This document shows positions 40,914-50,047 of a stretch of 64,000 bases of DNA, one piece after another. The translations under genes and the position numbers were made by a program. Source of the stretch: UBA5066 sp046331465 (GTDB taxonomy: Bacteria; Acidobacteriota; Thermoanaerobaculia; UBA5066); contig JAXLQV010000001.1 of the NCBI GenBank assembly GCA_046331465.1, positions 558,001 to 622,000 of the forward strand, in the 5' to 3' direction. Positions within the stretch are counted from its first letter, which is position 1. Every line of letters starts with the position of its first letter. A model generated the notes under the pieces. That model was given only the letters and a program-made list of their open reading frames with translations, did no database searches and was not told where the DNA came from.

Positions 40914-42644
40914 CTAGGGCGCGAGGATCGACGTCGAGAGGGCGGGGAGGCGCCAGCGGATCCGCCGGCTCCCCGGGACGGGCGCGAAGGTCGACTCGCC
41001 GAGGACGCTCCGGAGCGCGACGTCCTCCGCGACGAGGCCGTCGAGGTCGACCTCCACCTCGCTCTCCTTCCCGAGGTTCACGCCGACGAGCGTCGTCTCG
41101 CCGCCGTCCTTCTTCGCCATGACGAGGAGCTCCTTCCCGGCGCGGATCGGGAGCCGGGCCCCTCGCCAGAGAGAGGGGTGCGCGCGCCGGACCTCGAGCA
41201 CCTTCGCGACGCGTGCGACGAGCGCGGCGTCGAGCGAGCCCCACGGCATCGGCACGCGGCTCGAGTCGGTGAAGCCGTTCTTCGGCGCGCCCGAGGCGAG
41301 GCCGGTCTCCGTGCCGTAGAAGATCACCTCGGGGCCGGAGAGCGCCGACATGAAGGCGAGCGCCGCGACGAGGCGGTTCGCGTCGGGCGTCCAGGCGAGG
41401 AAACGGCTCATGTCGTGGTTGTCGAGGAACGAGACCGGCGCGGTGGAGGCCCCCCAGAGGGCGAGGTCCTCCTGGAGGCGCTCCTCGAGCGAGACGGCCG
41501 AGCCGCCACGGGCGAAGACGGCCGTCAGCGTCGCCTGCATCGGGAAGTCGAGGAGCCCGTCGAACTGCCGTCCCCTGCCGGGGACCTCGCGCGCATACGA
41601 GGCGATCTCGCGCGCGTTGCCGTCGGGGCCCTGCTCGTCGGCCCAGCACTCACCGAAGAGGATCGCCCCCGGCTTCGCCTTCTTCACCTCCGCGTAGAGG
41701 TCGGCCCAGAAGTCGGACGGGACGCCGCGGACGTAGTCGAGGCGGAGACCGTCGACGCCCTCGTCGCGCAGCCAGTGGAGCGCCGCCCCGACGAGGAACT
41801 TCCGCGTCGGCTCGCTGTCGAAGTTCCAGTAGCGGTAGTTCCCTCCCCAGCTCTCCCAGGTCTTCTCGGCCGGCTGCATCGGGCCGGTGGAGCGCGGCTT
41901 CAGGCCCGAAGGGTCCCCCTCGGGGAGCTCGTAGAGCCTGCTCGCGTGGTTGAGCGGGACGTCGAGGACGATGCGGATCCCGGCCTCGTGCGCCTTTTTC
42001 ACGAGCGCCCGGAAGAGCTCGAGGGAAGCCGCGCGGTCGCCTGCGACGCCCCACTGGTCGGCGATGGCGTAGTAGTTCCTCACGTCGTAGCCGTGCGACG
42101 TGCCGCTCAGGAAGACGGGGCTGAGCCAGATCGCGTTCGCGCCGAGGGACCGGACGTGGTCGAGCTTCTCGACGATCCCCTTCAGGTCGCCGCCCGCGTA
42201 GCCCGGGTGCTTCCAGCCGGCGACGGCGTTGTCGTTGTTCGGGTCGCCGTTCCGGAACATCTCGATCATCACGTGGTAGATGACCCAGTCGCCGAACGCC
42301 GTCCCGGTGCCGGGGCCGAGGCGGACCGCGGCGAGGGGCGCCTTCTTCCCGGCCGGAGCGTCGGCGACGGAGAGGACCTCGGCCGCCGCGGGGACGCCCG
42401 TCACCTTCACGGAGAGCCGCCCCTCGCCGGCCGGCGACGTCTCCGCCGCGACCGGGACGCCGTCCGCCGCGAAGACGAGGGTCTCCCTCGCGCGCGCGAG
42501 CGCCGGCGAGACCGCGAGGACGCCGTCCCAGGAGCCGGCCGAAGGGCCCGGGCGCAGGCTCTCGAAGCGGGCGTCGGACGCGGGCGCCGGGCCGGCCGCG
42601 AGGAGCAGCGCGGCCGCGAGGAGGAGCGGGGCGACCTTCTTCAT
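40914..42644 (-). CDS. Exported alpha-amylase family (GH13) glycosidase
   Basis: 576 residues. Signal peptide (KVAPLLLAAALLLAAGPAPA), then an N-terminal beta domain and the (beta/alpha)8 barrel from about residue 120 (DWVIYHVMIEMFRNGDP). The four GH13 regions are present: DVPLNH (I), GLRLDYVRG with the nucleophile Asp (II), ILFGECWAD with the acid/base Glu (III) and FLDNHDMSRF (IV). A C-terminal beta domain closes the protein. It should cleave alpha-glucans such as starch or glycogen outside the cytosol. It heads a three-gene operon. Confidence 0.93.
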   Translation of the reverse strand: MKKVAPLLLAAALLLAAGPAPASDARFESLRPGPSAGSWDGVLAVSPALARARETLVFAADGVPVAAETSPAGEGRLSVKVTGVPAAAEVLSVADAPAGKKAPLAAVRLGPGTGTAFGDWVIYHVMIEMFRNGDPNNDNAVAGWKHPGYAGGDLKGIVEKLDHVRSLGANAIWLSPVFLSGTSHGYDVRNYYAIADQWGVAGDRAASLELFRALVKKAHEAGIRIVLDVPLNHASRLYELPEGDPSGLKPRSTGPMQPAEKTWESWGGNYRYWNFDSEPTRKFLVGAALHWLRDEGVDGLRLDYVRGVPSDFWADLYAEVKKAKPGAILFGECWADEQGPDGNAREIASYAREVPGRGRQFDGLLDFPMQATLTAVFARGGSAVSLEERLQEDLALWGASTAPVSFLDNHDMSRFLAWTPDANRLVAALAFMSALSGPEVIFYGTETGLASGAPKNGFTDSSRVPMPWGSLDAALVARVAKVLEVRRAHPSLWRGARLPIRAGKELLVMAKKDGGETTLVGVNLGKESEVEVDLDGLVAEDVALRSVLGESTFAPVPGSRRIRWRLPALSTSILAP

Positions 42645-42699
42645 GGGGCGATCGTATCCCCCGCGCCCCCTCCGCGACCGCCGTCGTCGGCGGCCCAGA

Positions 42700-42732
42700 A
42701 GTAGAAAATCAAGACCTGACCCCGTGGCTCAG
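42700..42732. repeat. Dispersed 33-bp repeat, copy 2
   Basis: Same element as 37596-37628, 30 of 33 positions identical. It overlaps the stop codon of the aminotransferase gene in the same register as copy 1 does for the peptidase gene. Confidence 0.85.
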
Positions 42733-43952
42733 GGGGTCGCGGGGACCTCCTCGAAGGAGCCGGCCCTCTCCATCTCCTTCGCGAGGGCGGCGGCGAGGCG
42801 CCTCACCCCTTCGCGGATCCGGTCGACCGGCATGTTCGAGTAGTTCAGCCGGAGCGTGTTCTCGTGGCCCCCGTTCGGGAAGAAGGCGCCGCCCGGGACG
42901 AAGGCGACGTTCTGGCGCACGCACTCGTCGAGGAGGACGCGGGCGTTCAGGCCGTCGGGGAGCGTCATCCAGAGGAAGAGGCCGCCCTGGGGCCGGGTCC
43001 AGCGGACGCCGGGCGGCATCTCCGCGTCGAGCGCCGCGAGCATCGCGTCGCGCCGCTCGCGGTAGACGGGGAGGATCCGCGCGATGTCCGCGTCGAGGTC
43101 GTTCTCCTCGAGGTAGCGGTTCACCTGGAGCTGGCCGAGCGTCGAGGTCTGGAGGTCGGCGCCCTGCTTGAGGATGACGAGCTTCTCGATGACCTGCGCC
43201 TCGCCGGCGACCCACGCGATGCGCAGGCCCGGGCAGAAGACCTTCGAGAAGGTGCCGAGGGCGATGACGCGCCCCTTTCGGTCGAGCGACTTCAGCGAGG
43301 GGATCGGCGTCCCCTCGAAGCGGAGCTCGCCGTAGGGGTTGTCCTCGACGACCCAGGCGTCGTGGCGCTCCACGACCTCCATGAAACGCCGGCGGCGCTC
43401 GAGGGACCAGGTCCGCCCCGAGGGGTTCTGGAAGTTCGGGATGACGTAGATCGCCTTCGTGTTCGGGAAGGCCCGGAGCTTCTCCTCGAGGGAGGAGGGA
43501 TCCATCCCGTCGTCGTCCGTCGCGACCTCGACCCACCGGGGCCGCATCACGTTCCACGCCGAGAGCGCGCCGAGGTAGCTCGGGCTCTCGCAGAGGACGA
43601 CGTCCCCCTCGTCGAGGAGGAGCTTGCCGGTCAGGTCGAGGCCCTGCTGCGAGCCCGACGTGATCAGGACCTGCTCGGGCGTCACGTGGGCCTCCCACGT
43701 CGACCGCATCCGCTCGGCGATCTTCCGGCGGAGCGGCGGGTGCCCCTCGGTCGTCGAGTACTGGAGGCCGCGCATGCCGTCCTCCTCGAAGACCTTCTGG
43801 GTCGCCGCCGCGAGCGTCTTCACCGGGAAGAGCTCGGGCGCCGGGAGGCCTCCGGCGAAGGAGATGACCTCGGGCCGCTGGGTGACCTTGAGGATCTCGC
43901 GGATCTCGGAGGCCTTGAGGACTTCCATCCGTTTCGCGAAGCGGGTCGTCAT
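42729..43952 (-). CDS. PLP-dependent aminotransferase, class I/II (LysN-like)
   Basis: 407 residues. Fold-type I signatures: VISFAGGLPAPELFPV near the start, LITSGSQQGLDLTGKLLLDE, YVIPNFQNPSGRTWS (Asn contact to the cofactor), VVEDNPYGELRFEG (Asp) and GTFSKVFCPGLRIAW with the catalytic Lys, then RLNYSN at the C-terminal Arg. The sequence resembles 2-aminoadipate or aromatic/branched-chain transaminases. Its position 37 bases downstream of a MocR regulator suggests control by it and a role in amino-acid breakdown. Confidence 0.9.
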   Translation of the reverse strand: MTTRFAKRMEVLKASEIREILKVTQRPEVISFAGGLPAPELFPVKTLAAATQKVFEEDGMRGLQYSTTEGHPPLRRKIAERMRSTWEAHVTPEQVLITSGSQQGLDLTGKLLLDEGDVVLCESPSYLGALSAWNVMRPRWVEVATDDDGMDPSSLEEKLRAFPNTKAIYVIPNFQNPSGRTWSLERRRRFMEVVERHDAWVVEDNPYGELRFEGTPIPSLKSLDRKGRVIALGTFSKVFCPGLRIAWVAGEAQVIEKLVILKQGADLQTSTLGQLQVNRYLEENDLDADIARILPVYRERRDAMLAALDAEMPPGVRWTRPQGGLFLWMTLPDGLNARVLLDECVRQNVAFVPGGAFFPNGGHENTLRLNYSNMPVDRIREGVRRLAAALAKEMERAGSFEEVPATP

Positions 43953-43989
43953 GAGTGTCCCCCTTCCGCCGGCGCCCCGGCGACGATCG

Positions 43990-45516
43990 TCAGACGATGG
44001 GTGGCGTCCCCACCACCGCGTGCTGCCCGCGGCGCGGCTCCGCCTGCGCGGCGCGGAGGGCGCGCCCGAGCCGCCGGGCGCCCTCGCGGAGCTGCTCCTC
44101 CGGGGCGAAGGTGAAGTTCAGCCGGATGGTGTTCGCGGGCGGCTCCTCGGCGAACGAGGCGGCGCCGGGCAGGTAGGCCACGCGCTCGGAGGCGGCGTGC
44201 GCGAGGAGGGCCGCGGGACGGACGTCCTCGGGCAGGTGGCACCAGGCGTAGAAGCCACCTTCCGGGCGGTTCCAGGAGAGGCCCGGCACCTTCTCGGCCG
44301 CGAGCGCCTCGAGGAGGACGTCGCGCCGGCGGCGGTAGGCGGCCCTCGTCTTCGAGAGGTGCTTGGCGAAGCGGCCCGAGGTGAGGAAGCCCTCGACGAT
44401 CCACTGCCCGAGCGTCCCCGAGTGGAGGTCGACGGTCTGCTTGGCGAGCGCGAGCTGCCTCACGAGCGGCCTCGGGCCCGCGATCCACCCGAGGCGGAGC
44501 CCGGGGAAGAGGACCTTCGAGAAGGAGCTGAGGTGGATGACGTGGCCGTACGGGTCGAGCGCCTTCAGCGAGGGGATCGGGTCCCCCTCGTAGCGGAGGT
44601 CGGAGTAGGAGTCGTCCTCGAGGACGGGGACCTGGTGGAGCCACGCGAGCTCGAGGAGGCGCTGCCGGCGCGCCGCGCCGAGGACGCAGCCCGAGGGGTT
44701 CTGGAACGTCGGGAGCGTGTAGATGAGGCGCGGGCGCTGCCGGGAGAGGAGCCCCTCGAGGAGGTCGGTGCGCATCCCCTCCGCGTCGACGGGGACGCCG
44801 AGGAGGCGGACGCGGGCCGACCGGAACACCTCGAGCGCGCCGAAGTACGACGGCTCCTCGACGACGACGACGTCCCCGGGGGAGAGGAGCGTCCGGGCGA
44901 CGAGGTCGAGCCCCTGCTGCGAGCCGGAGGTGACGAGGATCTCCTCCGGGCTCGACCGGATTCCGCGCGGCACCATGTGCCGGCAGAGCGCCTCGCGGAA
45001 CGCGGTGACGCCCTCCGTCGGGCTGTGGAGGAGTGCCTCGGGGCCCTTCCGGTCGAGGATCTCCTCCTGGACCCTCCGGAGGTCGTCGAGCGGGAGGAGC
45101 TCGGCGGCGGGGAGGCCCGCCTGGAGGCTGATGACGTCGTGCCTCTCCGTGAGGGCGAGGACGTCCCGGACGAGGGGGTCGGGCTCGCGGACGCTCCCCT
45201 CGCGCGCGAGCTGTCGCCACGGGAGCGGGCCCGCCGGCTCGACGGCGCTTCGGGCCGCGCGCTGGGCGACGACTTCCGTGCCGCGGCCGACGTGCGCCTC
45301 GACGAGCCCGTCGGCCTTCAGCTCGCGGTAGGCGGAGAGGACCGTCGTCCGGTTGACGCCGAGGGCGGTTGCCAGCTGACGCTCGGGGGGAAGCCGGAAG
45401 CCGTCGGGGAGACGGCCGCAGAGGATCAGGTCGCGGATCCCCCCGCGGATCTGAAGGTAAACGGGAACGGCGCTCTCGCGGTCGATCCGGATGTCCACGC
45501 CGTCCCCCTTTCCCAC
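43990..45516 (-). CDS. MocR/GntR-family regulator with aminotransferase domain
   Basis: 508 residues from a GTG. The first 80 residues are a GntR winged helix: VPVYLQIRGGIRDLILCGRL and LPPERQLATALGVNRTTVLS. After a linker, residues 130-500 have the aminotransferase fold (VISLQAGLPAAELLPLDDL, LVTSGSQQGLDLVARTLLSP, IYTLPTFQNPSGCVLG, LSSFSKVLFPGLRLGWIAG) with the PLP-binding Lys kept. MocR proteins use PLP-bound ligand sensing to regulate adjacent genes. The most likely target is the aminotransferase immediately downstream. Confidence 0.9.
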   Translation of the reverse strand: MGKGDGVDIRIDRESAVPVYLQIRGGIRDLILCGRLPDGFRLPPERQLATALGVNRTTVLSAYRELKADGLVEAHVGRGTEVVAQRAARSAVEPAGPLPWRQLAREGSVREPDPLVRDVLALTERHDVISLQAGLPAAELLPLDDLRRVQEEILDRKGPEALLHSPTEGVTAFREALCRHMVPRGIRSSPEEILVTSGSQQGLDLVARTLLSPGDVVVVEEPSYFGALEVFRSARVRLLGVPVDAEGMRTDLLEGLLSRQRPRLIYTLPTFQNPSGCVLGAARRQRLLELAWLHQVPVLEDDSYSDLRYEGDPIPSLKALDPYGHVIHLSSFSKVLFPGLRLGWIAGPRPLVRQLALAKQTVDLHSGTLGQWIVEGFLTSGRFAKHLSKTRAAYRRRRDVLLEALAAEKVPGLSWNRPEGGFYAWCHLPEDVRPAALLAHAASERVAYLPGAASFAEEPPANTIRLNFTFAPEEQLREGARRLGRALRAAQAEPRRGQHAVVGTPPIV

Positions 45517-45657
45517 GATCGGACCCAGCCAATTTCATCAATGGACGGGTCGCTTCGCGAGTATGGGGCCAGCATTCTGGATTTCAAGCTCCAATCGGTC
45601 GGCGATAAGGTCAGCCAATTCTCGGGAGAGACTCCGCCGTCAGGCGAAACTGCGAGA

Positions 45658-45725
45658 TGTGGGGTCTGGTCTACGTTCTACACTCTACGGTATCGTAGAG
45701 TGTAGAACGTAGACCAGACCCCACA
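45658..45725. repeat. Perfect 68-bp palindrome
   Basis: Two 32-bp arms, perfectly complementary, around a 4-base GTAT centre. The arm begins TGTGGGGTCTGGTCTACG and contains GTTCTACACTCTACG. It ends two bases from the purU stop codon and shares GGGGTCWGGTCT with the two 33-bp repeats. Confidence 0.95.
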
Positions 45726-45726
45726 C

Positions 45727-46572
45727 CTAAGAGAGGATGACCGTCCGGTTGCCGCAGAGGAAGACGCGGTCCTCGAGGACGAGGGAGAGGGCCTGGGCGA
45801 GGACGGTCCGCTCGACGTCGCGCCCGGCGCGCGCCATCTCCTCGGCGGAGTAGCTGTGGTCGACCGGGATGACCCCCTGCGCGACAATCGGCCCCTCGTC
45901 CAGCTCCTCGGTCACGAAGTGCGCGGTCGCGCCGATGATCTTCACGCCGCGCCGCGCCGCCTGCCGGTAGGGGCTCGGGCCCGTGAACGCGGGCAGGAAC
46001 GAGTGGTGGATGTTGATCATCCGGCTCGGGAAGCGCGCGATGAACGCGGGGCTGAGGATCCGCATGTACTTCGCGAGGACGAGGAGGTCCGGCTCGAAGG
46101 GCCGGATCGCCTCGAGGAGCGCCTCCTCGTGCTCCTCCCGGCTCCGCCCCTCGTGGGGGACGAGGACGAACGGGACGCCGAACCGCCGGGCGAGGGGCTC
46201 GAGGACGTCGTGGTTCCCGACGACCGCCTCGATCGAGGCGTGGAGGTCGCCGTGGGCGTGGCGGAGGAGGAGGTCGCCCAGGCAGTGGTACTCCTTCGTC
46301 GCGAGGACGACGAGCCGCCGCTTCGAACGGGACGAGTACCGGACGGCCGCTCCGTCGGGGAGGAGCCGCCGAAGCTCGTCGCAGACGACGGCGGAGTCGG
46401 CCCTCCCGTCCGTCTCCGTCCGCATGAAGAACCGCCCGCTCTCCGCGTCGACGAACTCGTCGTTCGCGACGATGTTCAGCCCGTGGCGGAGGAGGACGCC
46501 GGTGGCCTCGTGGACGAGCCCCTTCCGGTCGGCGCACTCGATGAGGAGGACTCCCGTCGACGTCTCGCTCAC
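45727..46572 (-). CDS. purU: Formyltetrahydrofolate deformylase
   Basis: 281 residues. An N-terminal ACT domain (GVLLIECADRKGLVHEATGV) is followed by the formyltransferase-like hydrolase domain: VVGNHDVLEPLARRFGVPFV, ILSPAFIARFPSRMINIHHS with the catalytic Asn/His, FLPAFTGPSPYRQAARRGVK and VTEELDEGPIVAQGVIPVDH with the catalytic Asp. PurU hydrolyses 10-formyl-tetrahydrofolate to formate and tetrahydrofolate, balancing one-carbon pools. It is a single gene between a palindrome at its 3' end and a terminator upstream. Confidence 0.95.
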   Translation of the reverse strand: MSETSTGVLLIECADRKGLVHEATGVLLRHGLNIVANDEFVDAESGRFFMRTETDGRADSAVVCDELRRLLPDGAAVRYSSRSKRRLVVLATKEYHCLGDLLLRHAHGDLHASIEAVVGNHDVLEPLARRFGVPFVLVPHEGRSREEHEEALLEAIRPFEPDLLVLAKYMRILSPAFIARFPSRMINIHHSFLPAFTGPSPYRQAARRGVKIIGATAHFVTEELDEGPIVAQGVIPVDHSYSAEEMARAGRDVERTVLAQALSLVLEDRVFLCGNRTVILS

Positions 46573-46610
46573 GCGACCATCCTAGACGAGGCGCCGGTGG
46601 CGTCCCCGGG

Positions 46611-46647
46611 AAAAGAAAAGGGCCGGCGGGTTGCCCCGCCGGCCCTT
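46611..46647 (-). terminator. Intrinsic terminator of the octaheme cytochrome gene
   Basis: Perfect 13-bp stem AAGGGCCGGCGGG / CCCGCCGGCCCTT with a 4-base loop (46618-46647), followed on the minus strand by TTTTCTTTT. It starts 20 bases after the cytochrome stop. Confidence 0.9.
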
Positions 46648-46666
46648 CAGAAGGTGAGGAGAAGCC

Positions 46667-49600
46667 TTACTTCTTCACCGCGAAGCTGCCCCTGGCGGTA
46701 TCGCCGATCACGGCCGTGGCCGAGAGGCCCGCGGCGTTCGTGACCGTCGCCTTGATGGTGTAGTTGCCGGGGTAGGCGTAGGTGTGGGAGATGGCGAGCG
46801 GCCCGGCGGCCGGGTTCGCCACCTTGCTCGTGTCCGTGCCGTCGCCGAAGTAGACGCCGGCCGAGGCGTAGCCGCCGGTCGGAACGGTCACCGTGCAGGT
46901 GGCGCTCCAGTTCGGGTAGTCGTAGGTGCAGGACGCGGTCACGGTCGGTGCGCCGGGGATCGCCTTGGCCGCGAACGTCTGCGTGGCGGTCCCGGTGCCG
47001 GTCTCCTCGTCCTCGACCGTCAGGGTGACGGTGTAGCTGCCGGCGGCCATGTAGGCGTGGGTGGCCGTCTTGCCGGAGCCGGTCGCGGAGCCGTCGCCCC
47101 AGTTCCAGCTGAGGGACGAGCAGTTGTCGAGGCTGCCGCGGCACTTCGACTTCGACGCGTCGACGGAGACCGTGAGCTCGTTGGCGCCCTGTGCAGCCGT
47201 GAAGACCGCCGACGGGACGTCGTTGTGCATTCCCTTCGCGAGGGCCGCGAGGGTCGCCTTGGTCTGGTAGCTCGCGCCGTTCGTCGTGACGTTCTGCGTG
47301 ACCGCGGCGTTCGTGACGCCCTTCGTCGCCGTGCCGGCGAGCGTGATCACGTTGCCCGCGATCGACTTCACGTACGTGTCGAAATCGGCGTACTTGGGGC
47401 TCTGGCCGACCTCGTCGTAGTAGACCCCGCCGGCGCCGGCGACGCGGACCTTCTGGCCGACGACGAACCCGGTGGCGCTGGCCACCGTGAGGTTGGCCGA
47501 GGCCGCGGAGATGCTGCCGGTCGTCGCGACGTTCGCCGTCCCGCCGCCGTGGCACTGGCCGCAGGCCGCGTCGATGTCGACCCAGACCGCGTTCGTGTAG
47601 GAGCCGTCGGGAGCGGTGTTCGCCGCGGTGTTCGCGGCCATCGCCTGCGGCATCGGGAAGGTCGAGTAGTTGGCGTCGGTGTTGATCCGGAAGAGGTGGA
47701 GCCCGCCCGGCATGTGGCAGGTCACGCAGGCCTCCATCCGGTCCTCTTCGGCCATCGCGAGCGGCGTGCCCGGGCCCGACGGGTGGGCGACGTGCTCGAG
47801 GCTCTTGACGTGGTGGCAGACGTTGCACTCTTCGGAGAAGGGCTTCTCGCCGTCGACGGTGCTCTGGTGCACGTCGTGGCAGCCGGTGCAGCCGTTGCCC
47901 GAGTTGTACGCCTCGCCCCAGGTCATGAAGGCGCTCGCGTACTTGCCGGCCGAGGTGCCCGTGTACTTGCCGGTCGCGATCTCGCTCCACTTCCCGGTGA
48001 ACTGGCCGTGCGGGCTGTTGAGGAACTGGTTGCTGTGCGGGTGGCTCGGGAAGGTGACGGTGCTGTGGTACGGGCCGACCGTCAGCGGCAGGCCGTTCCC
48101 GCTCTCTGTCCAGGTGCCGCCGGCGGCGACACAGGCGCCCTGCGTCGTCTTCGTGGCGTCGCTGCAGGTGCCGTTCGTGTTCGGGAGGCCGCTCGTCTCC
48201 TGCCGGTGGCAGTCCATGCAGACCGACGTGATGACCTGGCCCCGGTTCGGGTAGTTGCTGATCCAGCGGCCGCCGGCGTCGTCGCAGCCGATGACGTCCG
48301 TGGCGTAGGCGAACTGGCCGCCGAGCGCGTCACAGACCGCCTTCGAGCGGACGGCATACCAGAACGCCCCGGCGGCGGAGCACTCGACCTCGTTCGTGTA
48401 CTTCGCGTTCGTGCAGGTGCCCTTGTTGCAGAAGCCCTCGACGGTGCACTTCGCGTAGGTCCAGGCCGCCCCGGCGACCTGGCAGGAGGCCTGGCTGCCG
48501 TTCGCGCGGAACGTCTTCGCCCCGTCGCCCGAGCCGCCGGTGCAGGCGCTCTGCGCGTCGGCGGTCTTGCACCAGCCGGCCTGCCAGACGTACTTGTTGG
48601 CCTCGCAGCTCGCCTGGTCGGTGTAGAAGGCGTTGCTGCACCACGCGGCCGCGTCGACCCAGGTCCCGCTCGCGGCGGTGCACTTGTCCTTCGTGGTCGC
48701 GGCCATCGTGCAGACGCCCGGCGTCGGGTTGACGCTGCAGGCCGTCAGGAACGTGCCGCCGGCCGAGGTGCACTTCGCGTCGAGCGTCGAGCCGGAGGGG
48801 GCGCTCGCCCAGCGGGCGTCCGTGCAGGCGCCGCTGTTGTTCTGGGCGGTCGTGAGCTGGTTGTGGTGGCTCGACATCCCGGCGGGGGCGCTGTAGGTCG
48901 GACCCGCGCCCGAGTCGTCGATGGCGGAGTTGTGGCAGCGGGTGCAGCTGATGCCCCACTGGTCCCAGGAGGACATGACGTTCGCGTCGCCCGCGACGCC
49001 GCCGCCCGTCTTCACCTTGCCGGTGGCCGCGTCCGCCGTCCCGGTCCACGTGATCCCGGGGAAGTCGAGCTCGGGGTGCTTCTTCGCGTTCGGCGTCGAC
49101 CCGGCGTCGCTCGTCCAGCCCGTCGTGTGGCAGCGGCCGCACGAGTAGCTCATGTTGTTGAGCGTCGGGCCCGTGTAGATCGCGCGCGGGAGGGCGGAGA
49201 GCCAGTCGCCGTAGATCCACTTCAGGTCGTACTTGTTCGCGCCGACCGTGATCTGGTTCTTCGTCCAGTCGAACGTGTTCCCGGTGTCGTCCGACGGGTA
49301 GATCTCAGGGTCCCAGGTCCCGCCGGCGGCGACGCAGGCTTCCTCGGTCGTGGCCGTCGCCTTGCCGGTGCAGTGGAACGGGGGCCCGCCCCACGGCTTG
49401 AAGGTCGGGGAGACCGGGCGCGACATGTTCTTGTGTCCCTGCGTGAGGGCGAAGTCCGTGTCGCGGACGCGCGGGCCGTTGTACTGCGTCACGCTGTTGT
49501 GGCAGCGGAGGCACTGGTCGCCCGGGCCGTTCCCCGTGAGGAGGCCGCCGGACCCGTAGGCGGCGTCGTCGCGCGCGGGCATCACCCACCCGCCGGTGCA

Positions 49601-50047
49601 CTGGCCGGTCGTGACCCACGTGCCGCCGTGCTTCGCGCAGACGACGGCGTTGCGGTCGTCGTCTTCCATGACGATCGCGCAGGTGCTCGTCGCGGCGTTC
49701 CAGTAGCGGTCGGTCACGGCCTTGCAGGCGGCCTCGGTCGCGTTCGCGAGGTCGTTGCAGACGCCCGTGCTCCACGAGTACCAGCCCGAGGTGCCGAGCG
49801 CCGTGCAGGCGGCGGAGTCCGCGGCCTTGAAGCGGCGCGCGACGCAGTCGGGACGGGTCTTCGCCGTCGGGTCCGCCGGGCAGGTGCCCTGCTTCGGAAG
49901 GTCCCATCCGCCGCGGGAGTTCTGGACGCCGCCGTCGCCGAGGTACTTGATGGCGGCCTGAGCGGTGCCCGACCCGAGAAGCAGGGCCGCGCCGACCACG
50001 AGGGCCAGCGTCGTTCCCCACAGGTGTTTTCTTGCCTCTACTCGCAT
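46667..50047 (-). CDS. Exported octaheme c-type cytochrome with PKD domains
   Basis: 1126 residues from the ATG at 50047 with AAGGAGGG upstream; the open frame extends 40 codons further but without a signal peptide start. The signal peptide is LWGTTLALVVGAALLLGSGTA. Eight CxxCH heme motifs are visible in order: CLRCH (about residue 179), CGRCH, CTRCH, CMDCH, CTGCH, CNVCH, CVTCH and CGQCH (about 829). Many other cysteines form short repeats ending in AGGTW (ACVAAGGTWDP, ACVAAGGTWTE). The C-terminal 150 residues are two PKD domains (LSWNWGDGSATG; VYFGDGTDTS). It is likely periplasmic or surface-exposed and moves electrons. A dedicated terminator makes it a single-gene unit. Confidence 0.88.
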   Translation of the reverse strand: MRVEARKHLWGTTLALVVGAALLLGSGTAQAAIKYLGDGGVQNSRGGWDLPKQGTCPADPTAKTRPDCVARRFKAADSAACTALGTSGWYSWSTGVCNDLANATEAACKAVTDRYWNAATSTCAIVMEDDDRNAVVCAKHGGTWVTTGQCTGGWVMPARDDAAYGSGGLLTGNGPGDQCLRCHNSVTQYNGPRVRDTDFALTQGHKNMSRPVSPTFKPWGGPPFHCTGKATATTEEACVAAGGTWDPEIYPSDDTGNTFDWTKNQITVGANKYDLKWIYGDWLSALPRAIYTGPTLNNMSYSCGRCHTTGWTSDAGSTPNAKKHPELDFPGITWTGTADAATGKVKTGGGVAGDANVMSSWDQWGISCTRCHNSAIDDSGAGPTYSAPAGMSSHHNQLTTAQNNSGACTDARWASAPSGSTLDAKCTSAGGTFLTACSVNPTPGVCTMAATTKDKCTAASGTWVDAAAWCSNAFYTDQASCEANKYVWQAGWCKTADAQSACTGGSGDGAKTFRANGSQASCQVAGAAWTYAKCTVEGFCNKGTCTNAKYTNEVECSAAGAFWYAVRSKAVCDALGGQFAYATDVIGCDDAGGRWISNYPNRGQVITSVCMDCHRQETSGLPNTNGTCSDATKTTQGACVAAGGTWTESGNGLPLTVGPYHSTVTFPSHPHSNQFLNSPHGQFTGKWSEIATGKYTGTSAGKYASAFMTWGEAYNSGNGCTGCHDVHQSTVDGEKPFSEECNVCHHVKSLEHVAHPSGPGTPLAMAEEDRMEACVTCHMPGGLHLFRINTDANYSTFPMPQAMAANTAANTAPDGSYTNAVWVDIDAACGQCHGGGTANVATTGSISAASANLTVASATGFVVGQKVRVAGAGGVYYDEVGQSPKYADFDTYVKSIAGNVITLAGTATKGVTNAAVTQNVTTNGASYQTKATLAALAKGMHNDVPSAVFTAAQGANELTVSVDASKSKCRGSLDNCSSLSWNWGDGSATGSGKTATHAYMAAGSYTVTLTVEDEETGTGTATQTFAAKAIPGAPTVTASCTYDYPNWSATCTVTVPTGGYASAGVYFGDGTDTSKVANPAAGPLAISHTYAYPGNYTIKATVTNAAGLSATAVIGDTARGSFAVKK

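Noticed and set aside
48000..49900. Repeats inside the cytochrome gene as a CRISPR or tandem DNA repeat
   Set aside because: The repetition is at protein level (AGGTW units) with irregular spacing and no conserved DNA repeat.
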